Positions 32,181 through 41,064 of a stretch of DNA of 64,000 bases are shown piece after piece (position 1 is the stretch's first letter; each line of letters opens with the position of its first letter). A program made the position numbers and the translations under genes. The notes under the pieces are model-generated. The model saw only the letters and a program-made list of their open reading frames with translations, ran no database searches and was not told where the DNA came from. The stretch lies in assembly GCA_020634395.1 (NCBI GenBank), contig JACKBU010000004.1, positions 221,166 to 285,165 of the forward strand, given 5' to 3'. This stretch comes from Ardenticatenaceae bacterium (lineage in GTDB: Bacteria > Chloroflexota > Anaerolineae > Promineifilales > Promineifilaceae).

Positions 32181-33218
32181 TTAGTTTCGCTTAATGACTT
32201 CCGGCGTCAGACTGCGCAAAGTGGCCTCGGCCAGTTTAACAACGTTGGCGTAGTCGTCGAGGTTGATCATCATGGTGGGCGTGTGGGCATGGCGTCCGGG
32301 CACGGCGATGGTGGCCGCGGGAATGCCGCCGCGCGTGCGCTGGATAACGGCCGTATTCGTTCCCCCGCCACCCGGCTGCCGGATCTGGAAAGGAATGCCG
32401 TTGGCGGCGGCTGTGCGGGTAATGTGGGCCACCAGGCGCGGGTCCTGGATCGTTACACCGTCCATCACGTAGATGGAAGGCCCTTTACCCAGGGCCACGT
32501 TGGGGCTAACGTCATCGTCGTTGGGCAAGTCGTAGGCCGGGGTGCATTCCAGCACCAGCGCGGCGTCTGGATTCACGCCGTAGGCGGCCACCTGCGCGCC
32601 GCGCAGTCCCACCTCTTCTTGCACTGAGAAGGAGGCGTACACATCAAACGGATACGGCCGTGCGCGCAGCAGCTCAATTAACGCGGCGCATCCGGCACGA
32701 TTATCGAAGGCTTTGCCCACGGCCGTTTCGCCCAACTCTTCGTACTCGGTGACAAAAGCGGCATATTCCCCTACCTTCACTTTCCCACTGGCCGCATCCT
32801 TATTTTTTGCGCCAATGTCGATGCGCATGGCGTCCATTTTTACGACGCTGTTGCGTTGTTCGGCTTTTAGCAGGTGCACGGGCCGCGCACCAATCACGCC
32901 GATGATTTTTTCCGGCCCCACCTGCACCACTTTGCCCAACAAGGTGCGGTCGTTAAAGCCGCCGACGCCTTCAAACTTGAATGTGCCGTTGCTGTCTACG
33001 TCGGTGATCATCAAGCCCACTTCGTCCATGTGGGCGTCCACCAGCACGCGCAGCGGCGACGCGCCTGTACCCTTTTTCAGAGCCAGCAGATTGCCCATGG
33101 CGTCGACGTGCCACTCGTCCACATGATCGACGATCAGGTCGCGAATAAGCAGGCGCACTTCTTTTTCGTTGCTGGCTACGCCAACGGCTTCGGTGAGGTT
33201 TTTGAGGAGTTCGTTCAT
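32181..33218 (-). CDS. M42-family aminopeptidase, paralogue B
   Basis: A 345-residue M42 peptidase. Metal and catalytic motifs are VDAHMDEVGLM near residue 60, KAFDNRAGC near 170, VQEEVGLRGA near 205, VLECTPAYD near 230 and RHAHTPTMM near 315. The metal ligand in ECT replaces the Asp seen in the other two copies, which could shift metal choice or subunit role. Its ATG overlaps the stop of paralogue C as ATGA, so translation is coupled. The paralogues differ enough to suggest different peptide specificities or a mixed complex. Confidence 0.93.
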   Translation of the reverse strand: MNELLKNLTEAVGVASNEKEVRLLIRDLIVDHVDEWHVDAMGNLLALKKGTGASPLRVLVDAHMDEVGLMITDVDSNGTFKFEGVGGFNDRTLLGKVVQVGPEKIIGVIGARPVHLLKAEQRNSVVKMDAMRIDIGAKNKDAASGKVKVGEYAAFVTEYEELGETAVGKAFDNRAGCAALIELLRARPYPFDVYASFSVQEEVGLRGAQVAAYGVNPDAALVLECTPAYDLPNDDDVSPNVALGKGPSIYVMDGVTIQDPRLVAHITRTAAANGIPFQIRQPGGGGTNTAVIQRTRGGIPAATIAVPGRHAHTPTMMINLDDYANVVKLAEATLRSLTPEVIKRN

Positions 33219-34300
33219 GCTTTTTCTTCCTCCATCAGCGCGGCCGTGATGTTGCTGATAAAGTCCGCATCCAGCCGGGTGATGAACTCACCCAGCAAAC
33301 GGCCGGTGCGCTCGACGTCCTTCATATCCAGTGACTCGACCATCGTGTGCATGTAGCGCAAAGGAATCCCCACCAGACCGGTGGGAATGCCGTCACGGGC
33401 GATTTGCAGACCGAAGGCATCGGTGCCGCTGTAGCGGGAGTGAGTGCCTGTGTTGATGCTCATTTCCAGGCTGTCGGCGGCCTCTTGCAAGCCCTGGTAA
33501 AGACCGGGATGCACGTTTGGCCCCCGGTCGATCACGGGGCCACCGCCGAGATCGAAGGTGTTTTCGTCGCTGGCTCCCGGTCCTTTGCCAAAGGTCACGT
33601 CGATGGCGATGGCGGCGTCGGGCTGCTGCGAAAAGGCGCTGGTGAAGGCGCCCAGCAGACGCGTTTCTTCTTGCGCGGTAGCCACGGCCACCACGTCCCA
33701 ATCATGGCTGCGGCCCTGCAAATATTCCAGGCAGATGGTCACGGCCGCGACAGAGGCCCGATTGTCCAGCGCTTTGCCGCTGACCCGCTTGCCCTGCAGT
33801 TTGCGCAGCGGCTGTCGGAAACTGACGAAGTCGCCGACGGAAACGTTGGCTTCCACGTCGGCCAAAGGCAGACCCACGTCGATGACGAGGTCTTCGTAGC
33901 CGTAGGGTTTATCGCGGCGATCTTCCGGCAGCAGGTGGGGGGGCAAGTTGCCGACGACGCCGTGCAGTTCTTTACGGCCGTGTACCGTTACCAACTGCGC
34001 GTATACCTGCCGCCGGTCTACCCCGCCGACATTGGTCACGCGCAAGAAGCCATTGCCCTCATGCTCAACAATCTGCGTCACCATCAGGCCGATTTCGTCC
34101 ATGTGGGCGGCCAGCAGCAGACGGGGGCGGGGTTCGGGGGCACGGCCGTTTTTCACAGCAATCAGGCTGCCAACCCGGTCGACAGAAATTGTGTCCACGA
34201 ACGGCTCCCACAATTCTTGCACGACCGGCGCAATCTGCTCTTCAAAGCCTGATGGTGCGCCCGTTTCGGTTAGGGTTTTTAATAACTTGAATGTATCCAT
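33215..34300 (-). CDS. M42-family aminopeptidase, paralogue C
   Basis: A 361-residue M42 peptidase, first gene of the three-gene unit. Key motifs are LAAHMDEIGLM near residue 68, KALDNRASV near 178, AQEETRLLGA near 215 (with Thr after the Glu pair), IAIDVTFGKG near 240 and RYMHTMVESLD near 325. The N-terminus is MDTFKLLKTLTETGAPSGFE. A gene for a Thr/Pro-rich membrane-anchored protein ends 9 nt upstream on the same strand and may be cotranscribed. Confidence 0.93.
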   Translation of the reverse strand: MDTFKLLKTLTETGAPSGFEEQIAPVVQELWEPFVDTISVDRVGSLIAVKNGRAPEPRPRLLLAAHMDEIGLMVTQIVEHEGNGFLRVTNVGGVDRRQVYAQLVTVHGRKELHGVVGNLPPHLLPEDRRDKPYGYEDLVIDVGLPLADVEANVSVGDFVSFRQPLRKLQGKRVSGKALDNRASVAAVTICLEYLQGRSHDWDVVAVATAQEETRLLGAFTSAFSQQPDAAIAIDVTFGKGPGASDENTFDLGGGPVIDRGPNVHPGLYQGLQEAADSLEMSINTGTHSRYSGTDAFGLQIARDGIPTGLVGIPLRYMHTMVESLDMKDVERTGRLLGEFITRLDADFISNITAALMEEEKA

Positions 34301-34309
34301 AGCCTCTCT

Positions 34310-34852
34310 CTAGGGTGAATTCTCCGAAGTAGCCGTGGCCGTCTCCGTGGGGGTTGCGGTGGGCGATTCAGAGGTGGGGGTGGGTGTTTCCGGTGTGGCC
34401 GTCGGCGTTTGCGTCGGCGCCTCAGTGGCGGTCGCTGTCGCCGTAGGGGTGACGGGGGTGACGGTGGGTGTGGCGGTAGCGGTATTTGTCGCCGTGGAGG
34501 TGGGCAGATTGGTCGCCGTGGTTGTGGGTGTGGCCGTAGCCGTACTGGTAGCCGATGGGGTGGCTGTAGGCAAAGTAGTAGGTGTCTGGAATTGGGTGGG
34601 CGTGGGTTCCAGGGTGGCTGTGGGGGGACCAGGCGTACTGGTGGGCGGCGGGGTGAAGGTTGCGACGGCCGTTGCCGGACCTGATATGGTACTGGTAGGC
34701 GTAGGCGACAACACGATTGGTAAAGTTGGGGGTACAGAATCAATGCCACCCTCAGGAGCCAGCACCAGGCCCGCAATCCCCAAACAATAACAAGGCAGTG
34801 TCAACAAGGTGATCCCCACCAGGATAAGAATTGTACGACGACGCGAATCCAT
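34310..34852 (-). CDS. Thr/Pro-rich membrane-anchored protein
   Basis: A 180-residue protein. A basic N-terminus (MDSRRRT) and one hydrophobic segment (about 8-30) are followed by about 145 residues made almost only of Thr, Pro, Ala and Ser with short periodic words such as TATPT and PTPTS. No folded domain is visible, so it probably spans the membrane once and extends into the wall as a mucin-like, possibly glycosylated, tether. A signal anchor is more likely than a lipobox because the Cys pair is inside LPCYCLG. The low complexity means the exact length may vary between strains. Confidence 0.65.
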   Translation of the reverse strand: MDSRRRTILILVGITLLTLPCYCLGIAGLVLAPEGGIDSVPPTLPIVLSPTPTSTISGPATAVATFTPPPTSTPGPPTATLEPTPTQFQTPTTLPTATPSATSTATATPTTTATNLPTSTATNTATATPTVTPVTPTATATATEAPTQTPTATPETPTPTSESPTATPTETATATSENSP

Positions 34853-34920
34853 TCAGTCTTTATTCACCGGAAATGAGAGGATGATAGTAGACAAATGCCT
34901 AATTGACAAATTATGGACAC

Positions 34921-36798
34921 TTAAATATCCCCGGTGCGCCACAGTGTCGCACCCTGTGGCAGGGCGCTTACCAGCAGTTGCCCGTCTGCCACCACGGCCG
35001 TTTGCCCGCTGAAATGCTCCACAAACTCCGTGCCGTCTACAATGCCGCCGTGGGCAACGGGCAGCGGCCCTGCCGGGCGCGGCGCGGCGCGGCGCTGCAT
35101 GATGATGAGGAAACGGCCGTTCTCCCCCTCGCGCTGATACGCCAGCAAATCTTCCTCCACTGCCAGAATCTGGAAACCTCCCCTTTGCAGCACGGTTGAT
35201 GCGCGTCGCAGCCGCATCAATTCCTGGTAAAAGGCGCGCAAATCGTGGTCCCAGGCGGCCTCATCCCAGACCATACAGGCCCGCGAAGCCAGTTCCGGCG
35301 TATCGGCCATGCCGATCTCGTCGCCGTAGTAGACGCAGGGCACGCCAGGGAAAGTGAACTGTACCAGAGCCGCCAGCCGGTGGAGGGCGTCGTTGCCGCG
35401 CACGGCCGTGTGCAGGCGCGGCGTGTCGTGGCTGTTCAGCACGTTAAACTGCTGCCGGGCAATCACCCAGGGGATGTGGGCCAGATGCTGCTGCCAGGTA
35501 GCGGCCAGGGCCGCCGTCGGCCAGGCCGCCGGCGCAGCGACCGGCTCGGCCAGGCCATGTGCGCCCTGTTTGTAGCCCGCCAGCCAGGCCAGCAGCGGGA
35601 TGGCCAGCCCGGCATAATTCATTACACCGTCCCACTCGTCGCCTTGCAGCGTGGCGGTGGCGTCAAAAAAGTTTTCGCCGATCAGGTAGGCGTCGGGGCG
35701 GGTTTCTTTGACAGCGCGGCGCATGCCTTGCACGATTTCCCGGCCGATTTGCGTTTCGCCCTGGCGGCCAAGCATGTTGGCCACGTCTACGCGCCAGCCA
35801 TCGGCGGCAAAGGGCGGGCGCAGCCAGCGGCGGAAAACGGCCGTTTCCGCCTCGTACATGCGGCGGCGCAGTTCCTGGCTGCGGTAGTTGAGCTTGGGCA
35901 GCAGCCACACGCCCAACCACGAAGCGTATTCGTCGGGATGGTGGGTGAAGGTGAAAAACTCCGCTTCCGGGGCATCGGCGTGAGCGCGGGCGGCCTGGAA
36001 CCAGGGGTGCCAGTAGCCGCAGTGATTGGGCACGACATCGAGAATGTAGCGCATGGCGCGCGCGTCTAAGCCTTGGCGCAGGGCGACCAGCGCCTCATCG
36101 CCGCCAAAGTGGGGATCAACGTGTTCGTAGTCGGCGACGTCGTATTTGTGGTTGGAGTAGGCGGTGAAAATGGGCGTCAGGTACAGCGCGCTGACGCCTA
36201 AATCTTGCAGATAGTCGAGTTTGGCGGTGATGCCAGGCACGTCGCCGCCGTAAAAGACAAATGGGAAGGGTTGGTCGGGTGGCGGGGGTTCGCCCCAGGG
36301 ATAAGTTTGGGGATGACGGCCGCGAAATTCGTAATCTTCGGGCTGCGGGTCGGTGGTCGGATCGGCGTTGTGGAAACGGTCGGGGAAGATCTGGTAGAAA
36401 ACGGCCGTATCCAACCAGCCCGGCGTTTCATAATCGGCCAGCAGGCAGAAGTCGGTGGCGTCGAGAGGAATGTGGGCGGTGGGACCAACGGCCGTGTAAA
36501 ACCAGACGCCGTCATCGGCCTCCAGCACGAAGCGATAGTGAAAGTAGGGCTGGTTGACCAATACGCTAATCTCCCACCAGACAATCCGCGACTCGTCTTG
36601 ATGGCGGGTCATGGGGGCCAGCGCCTGTTCCCCGTCTGGGAAGGTACGCAGAAGGACGCGGCGCACGGGCGCATCCTGGCTGCTGCGCAGACGCAAGGTG
36701 ACCCGCTCATTCAGTCGAGGAATTGTGGTGGAAACGTAACGTGCGGAACCGTCGTGGTGAATAGTTTGCAGCCAGGCAGGGAGGGGAAAGTTTTGCAT
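34921..36798 (-). CDS. GH13 alpha-amylase family, maltodextrin-glucosidase-like
   Basis: A 625-residue glycoside hydrolase family 13 enzyme. An N-terminal beta domain (about 1-125) precedes the TIM barrel. Catalytic residues are the Asp nucleophile in GWRVDVANML near residue 345, the Glu acid in LIGENFFDATA near 380 and the Asp in LNSHDTPRLH near 465, with DVVPNHCGYW near 260 as the calcium-side motif. YYGDEIGMAD and the C-terminal beta domain follow. No signal peptide is seen, so it probably acts in the cytoplasm on maltodextrins or cyclodextrins, as neopullulanase and MalZ do. Confidence 0.92.
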   Translation of the reverse strand: MQNFPLPAWLQTIHHDGSARYVSTTIPRLNERVTLRLRSSQDAPVRRVLLRTFPDGEQALAPMTRHQDESRIVWWEISVLVNQPYFHYRFVLEADDGVWFYTAVGPTAHIPLDATDFCLLADYETPGWLDTAVFYQIFPDRFHNADPTTDPQPEDYEFRGRHPQTYPWGEPPPPDQPFPFVFYGGDVPGITAKLDYLQDLGVSALYLTPIFTAYSNHKYDVADYEHVDPHFGGDEALVALRQGLDARAMRYILDVVPNHCGYWHPWFQAARAHADAPEAEFFTFTHHPDEYASWLGVWLLPKLNYRSQELRRRMYEAETAVFRRWLRPPFAADGWRVDVANMLGRQGETQIGREIVQGMRRAVKETRPDAYLIGENFFDATATLQGDEWDGVMNYAGLAIPLLAWLAGYKQGAHGLAEPVAAPAAWPTAALAATWQQHLAHIPWVIARQQFNVLNSHDTPRLHTAVRGNDALHRLAALVQFTFPGVPCVYYGDEIGMADTPELASRACMVWDEAAWDHDLRAFYQELMRLRRASTVLQRGGFQILAVEEDLLAYQREGENGRFLIIMQRRAAPRPAGPLPVAHGGIVDGTEFVEHFSGQTAVVADGQLLVSALPQGATLWRTGDI

Positions 36799-36886
36799 AG
36801 TGTTTTAGTTATACCCAACAAGGTGAGAGGATGACAAGGTATCGTGCTAAGCGAGGGGGAAAGGATTGTACTCTGTAAAAAATCAA

Positions 36887-36931
36887 CCTCCGGAAGAACC
36901 TTGTCTGACAAAGCCCAAAATCTCCCGGAGG
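36887..36931 (-). terminator. Intrinsic terminator of the DUF1269 gene
   Basis: CCTCCGG at 36887-36893 pairs with CCGGAGG at 36925-36931 around a 31-nt loop. Read on the minus strand, it is followed by TTGATTTTTT. It lies about 30 nt past the DUF1269 stop. Confidence 0.7.
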
Positions 36932-36961
36932 CTGAAAAGTTACTGCGATAATCTTACAAAA

Positions 36962-37459
36962 TTACTCTTCGATTTCTCCAGCGCCGAAGGTTTCGCGCAG
37001 TTTGGCCTCATCCTCATTGGAGAGGGAGGTCTGCAGCACGGTGGCATTGAAGGATGAGAGTTCCGGCAGCACTTTGTCGGCAGTGACTCGTTCTACCAGC
37101 AAGAACAGGGCAGCGTGTCCCGGCTCGATCGTGTTGCCAACTTCTTTGATAAAGTTGTCGTCCACGCCAATGTCGGTGAACTTGCCGCCTAATGCGCCGC
37201 CGAGGGCGCCCGCTGCCAGCCCCAGCCAGGGGGCGAAGAAGAGCAGACCAATCAGCATGCCCCAAAAAGCGCCGCCCATAGCGCCGGCACCCACCAGACT
37301 ATGAAGCTGCTTGACCTTGGGCTTGCCTTTCTTATCCCGGATCACAATGGCAGCATCAGAGAGAGAAATCAGCTGCTGTTTCTGCATGCTCAGCAGCTTG
37401 TCGCGCATCTGATAAGCACTCGCTTCATTGTCAAACGCTAACACAATTAAATCACTCAT
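36962..37459 (-). CDS. DUF1269 membrane protein
   Basis: A 165-residue protein of the DUF1269 family, of unknown function. The start MSDLIVLAFDNEASAYQMRD and the segment SLSDAAIVIRDKKGKPKVKQ are typical, followed by a glycine-rich membrane hairpin (VGAGAMGGAFWGMLIGLLFF) near residue 58 and an acidic C-terminus. It may be a small membrane stress protein. The ATG at 37459 is preceded by AAAGGAGACC. It is transcribed alone with its own terminator. Confidence 0.9.
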   Translation of the reverse strand: MSDLIVLAFDNEASAYQMRDKLLSMQKQQLISLSDAAIVIRDKKGKPKVKQLHSLVGAGAMGGAFWGMLIGLLFFAPWLGLAAGALGGALGGKFTDIGVDDNFIKEVGNTIEPGHAALFLLVERVTADKVLPELSSFNATVLQTSLSNEDEAKLRETFGAGEIEE

Positions 37460-37560
37460 ATTCGGTCTCCTTTGAAAATAGGGTTACAAAAGGAAATGTC
37501 AGGCGCGCTGCTGCACGCTTAACGGTTTCCTAAAAAACACTGTATGGGTGCAGAGCCACG

Positions 37561-39243
37561 TTAAGAGCGCCTCGCAGCTCTGGCGGTTTTTGGCCGGCCT
37601 CGCCTGCTTTTTGGAGGAGTAGGCTTGGCAGGCAGCACTTCGCCGGGCACGTAGTTGGGCAGCCCCATGGCCGGCACAAGCGCCAGCAAGGAAATGGCCG
37701 CCAGGATGAAGAAGGCGGCTTTAAGGGCTTGCAAGCGGGCAACTTCGTTGATGCCAACGGCTTGTACGACCTGATCGGGCGTGGCCGTGGTGGTGCTGAG
37801 AACTGATTCTAGCTGGTCGTTGGTTACGAAGTTGACCTCATCCAGATTGACTTGCGCCACCAGCGAGGCCGGCAGCCCGGACTGGGCGATGCCGCTGGTG
37901 ATGAACAGGCTGAGGAGGGCAACGGCCGCGACACCGGCAAACGCCGTGCCCAGGGCTGTGGACAGGTTGTTGGCTACGCCGCGCAGTGCTCCCACGTCGC
38001 CGGCTAACTCTTTGGGCGAAGCTGAAACCATAACATTGAACAGCAGGGTCAACAAGGCCCCTTCACCCAGGCCAACCATAATCAGGCTGAAAATGACGGC
38101 CGGGGTGCTCCATTCATTGCGAATCGTGAAGGCCAGCAGGGCGAGCCCTGTACCGACGATGACGAAGCCCGCGGCGGCTATCTGACGAGGTGTGAGGCGT
38201 TCAAACAGGCGAACGATGAGCATGGCGGCGGCAGCAATGGAAAGGGTGTAAGGGATAACGGTAACGGCCGTTTGCAAAGACGAACGGTTTTGCACAATCT
38301 GAATATACAGCGGAATCAGAAAGTTAACCGCCGGACCCAGGGCCCCAATCACCAGGAAGGCCATAATGTTCGAGCGCTCTTCTGGGGAGTCGAGAACTTC
38401 CAGGGCCAACAACGGCGTCTTTTGCGCCGCTGCACGGCGGTGTGACCACATAAAAAATCCCTGCCCCAATACAATGCCCAATATGATCATAAACGGCGCT
38501 GGCGACAGCCCCAATAGAGCAAACGGTGCGGCCGGTTTTGCCAGGATAATCCCCCAGGCATTGAGATTGTTGAAACCTAGCGAAATCATCATGATTGCTA
38601 CGGCGGCCAGCAGCGCGCCTACCAGGTCAATCTGGATTCCCGCCTGTCGCGGAATGGGCGTGAGGCGGAAGCTAAGGAAAAAGACAAGAATGGAAAGCAC
38701 GCTCAAAATGCCAAACGAGAGGCGCCAGCTTAACAACGTGCCCAGCAAGCCGGCAATGAAAAACGCCATTGCCCCGGAAATGGCCGGTGTGCCCGCCAAA
38801 ATGCCCAGGGCCTGCGCCTGCTGCCTATCGTGGTAGTTGGCGGCGATGAGGACCACCAGCGTGGGCACCAATGCCGCCGCCGCCAATCCCGCCAACGCCT
38901 GGGCCAGGTTCATCACGCTGGCGCTGGGGCTAAGCGCCATCATGGCCATGGCTGCGCCATGGGCCAGGGCCATCGCCTGAAAAACGCGCCTTTCGCCAAA
39001 AATTTTGCCAATCTTGGCCCCCACCAGCACAAAGGCCGCTACAAAGAGGGAATAGAAAACCAGCGCCGTGCCTACGCTTGTGGCCGGGATGTCCAGCTCT
39101 TCCACAATGGGGCCAATGGAAACAGGCAGTGCGTTGACGTTAAAAGCCATCTGAATCTGCGCCAGCAGGATTACTACCAAAGGCAGCCAGGATGCCGACT
39201 GTATGGTTGTGGCCGGTAGGGTTGCTTCAGTTTTTTGAGTCAT
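37561..39243 (-). CDS. MFS drug-efflux-type transporter, 14 TM
   Basis: A 560-residue major facilitator of the DHA2 (EmrB/QacA) 14-helix type, expected to export drugs or lipid-like molecules by proton antiport. The N-terminal block (INPHIGPI-like PVSIGPIVEELDIPATSVG) and the loop GAKIGKIFGERRVFQAMALA, equivalent to the family G-x-x-x-D/G-R motif, are visible. The final 30 residues are basic (PKSRRGRPKTARAARRS) and unusual for the family. It stands 43 nt after the AbgT gene on the same strand, though a shared function is not evident. Confidence 0.88.
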   Translation of the reverse strand: MTQKTEATLPATTIQSASWLPLVVILLAQIQMAFNVNALPVSIGPIVEELDIPATSVGTALVFYSLFVAAFVLVGAKIGKIFGERRVFQAMALAHGAAMAMMALSPSASVMNLAQALAGLAAAALVPTLVVLIAANYHDRQQAQALGILAGTPAISGAMAFFIAGLLGTLLSWRLSFGILSVLSILVFFLSFRLTPIPRQAGIQIDLVGALLAAVAIMMISLGFNNLNAWGIILAKPAAPFALLGLSPAPFMIILGIVLGQGFFMWSHRRAAAQKTPLLALEVLDSPEERSNIMAFLVIGALGPAVNFLIPLYIQIVQNRSSLQTAVTVIPYTLSIAAAAMLIVRLFERLTPRQIAAAGFVIVGTGLALLAFTIRNEWSTPAVIFSLIMVGLGEGALLTLLFNVMVSASPKELAGDVGALRGVANNLSTALGTAFAGVAAVALLSLFITSGIAQSGLPASLVAQVNLDEVNFVTNDQLESVLSTTTATPDQVVQAVGINEVARLQALKAAFFILAAISLLALVPAMGLPNYVPGEVLPAKPTPPKSRRGRPKTARAARRS

Positions 39244-39286
39244 AAGGTTTCAGAATAAACGGCCGTCTTTGCTGCGGCGGCTCGGA

Positions 39287-40936
39287 CTAGAAATTCACCG
39301 GATAACCTGGCCCCAGCGGAATCCCCAGTACAAACCAGATCACGAACAATAAGATCCACGTGAGGGCGATGATCAATGTATAAGGGATCATCAATGCCAC
39401 GACTGTGCCAATTCCAGCGTCTTTTTGATAACGCTGGACTATGGTGAGCACAAAGGGCAGGTAAACCATCAGCGGTGTGATAACGTTGGCCGGGGAATCG
39501 CCAATGCGATAGGCGGCCAGGACGGTCTGCGGCGCGACGTCCAGGCGCAAGAAAACCGGGATGAAGATGGGGGCAAAAATCGCCCACTTGGGGATGACGT
39601 TGGGTATGATGATGTTGAGAATCATGATGACCAGGATGAAGCCGATGAGCAGGGGCAGCGCGCCGATATTGGCTTTTTCCAGCGTGTCGGCCATCCAGAC
39701 GGCGGCGACCTGGGGCATGTTGCTGAAGTTGAAGAAGGCGATGAACTGGCTGATCATCAGCAACATAAAGAGCAGCCCGGCGAGACCGGCGTAGGTCTTG
39801 GTGACGCCTTTGATAACGTCGGCGCTGCTTTGCAGGGTTTTTGCTCCTATCCCGTAACCGATGCCGGCGAGCAAGAAGAACAGCGTGATGATGAAGATGA
39901 GGCTGTCCATGAAAGGTGTGTTGCCAATGATGGCGCCGGTTTCTGGATCACGCAGGGGAGCGCCGGGGGGCAAGGTGAGGAGCAGGATGAGGGCCAGAAA
40001 TCCTAAAAAGGCGTACAGGGCATAACGCAGGCCGCGGCTTTCGGTGGCCACGGCCGTTTCGTCTTCTGTCTCCACAACGGCCGTTTCCTCCGCTGCCTGA
40101 TACTTCCCCAGGCGCGGCTCGATAATCCGGTCGGTGATCACGGCCGCTACAACGCTCAAAATTATCGTTGAAGCAGCGGCGAAGTAGTAGTTGGCCACAA
40201 TAGTAATCGGCGTACCGCCGGCCAGCCGGATAGCCTCATTCGTGATTTCCGTCAGCATCCCATCCAGCGGGGCGATCAGCAGGTTCACGGCAAAGATCGC
40301 GCTGACCCCGCCAAAAGCAGCCGCCACGCCCGCCAGCGGGTGACGCTCCAGGCTGAGGAACGCTACCGCGCCCAAAGGAATAAGAATCAGATAGCCCGCA
40401 TCGGTGGCCACGCTGGATAAGACCCCCACAAAGACGATAATGAACGTGATGGCACTGCGCGGCGTCACCTTCACCGTTTTGCGGATCAGCGCCCCCATCA
40501 GGCCCGATTCTTCCGCCACCCCTACACCGACCATAGCCACCAGGATAACGGCCACCACACTAAAACCGGCAAAGTTTCCCACAAACGAGGTGAAGATAAA
40601 CCGCAGCCCTTCGATGGACAAAAGACTGCGTATAGCGATGGTCTGCTCCACAATCTCAAAGTCGATGTCGTATGGTTCAGGGGGTAGGACCATGCCGGGT
40701 TCAGTAGAGTCCAGATAATACTCTCCGCTGGGTTGATCGGTGACCGGCACAGCGATTTCTTCGGTGACGCTGACTCCCAGAAGATAAAGGATGTGGGACA
40801 GGACGACCACGATGATGATCAGATATAAAAACATGAGTACGGGATGGGGAACTTTGTTGCCTACCCGTTCGATGCCATCAAGCAGCTTTTGCGACAAAGT
40901 TTTTTTGCCGGTTGCCCCAGCTGTTAGGCTGTCCAT
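39287..40936 (-). CDS. AbgT-family transporter
   Basis: A 549-residue membrane protein of the AbgT family (about 508 residues in E. coli), which move p-aminobenzoyl-glutamate in or sulfonamides out. Recognisable parts are KVPHPVLMFLYLIIIVVVLS near residue 30, the re-entrant loop region TDAGYLILIPLGAVAFLSL near 200, the motif SAIFAVNLLIAPLDGMLTEI near 235, and SQFIAFFNFSNMPQVAAVW near 415. The next same-strand gene upstream (41,065-42,456) encodes an M20 peptidase, the same pairing in which aminoacyl-glutamate hydrolases act on AbgT substrates. Confidence 0.92.
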   Translation of the reverse strand: MDSLTAGATGKKTLSQKLLDGIERVGNKVPHPVLMFLYLIIIVVVLSHILYLLGVSVTEEIAVPVTDQPSGEYYLDSTEPGMVLPPEPYDIDFEIVEQTIAIRSLLSIEGLRFIFTSFVGNFAGFSVVAVILVAMVGVGVAEESGLMGALIRKTVKVTPRSAITFIIVFVGVLSSVATDAGYLILIPLGAVAFLSLERHPLAGVAAAFGGVSAIFAVNLLIAPLDGMLTEITNEAIRLAGGTPITIVANYYFAAASTIILSVVAAVITDRIIEPRLGKYQAAEETAVVETEDETAVATESRGLRYALYAFLGFLALILLLTLPPGAPLRDPETGAIIGNTPFMDSLIFIITLFFLLAGIGYGIGAKTLQSSADVIKGVTKTYAGLAGLLFMLLMISQFIAFFNFSNMPQVAAVWMADTLEKANIGALPLLIGFILVIMILNIIIPNVIPKWAIFAPIFIPVFLRLDVAPQTVLAAYRIGDSPANVITPLMVYLPFVLTIVQRYQKDAGIGTVVALMIPYTLIIALTWILLFVIWFVLGIPLGPGYPVNF

Positions 40937-41064
40937 AGTTATGCCACCTCCTGGTGGACCATTTCTTGGTGAGATTGATACCCATACTCTCGATTAACTG
41001 GTTTCCCAGACAAGGAAGTCTTATTGATTGCCAGACGGCCGTATCCCCAACGCATCCCCGCTCC

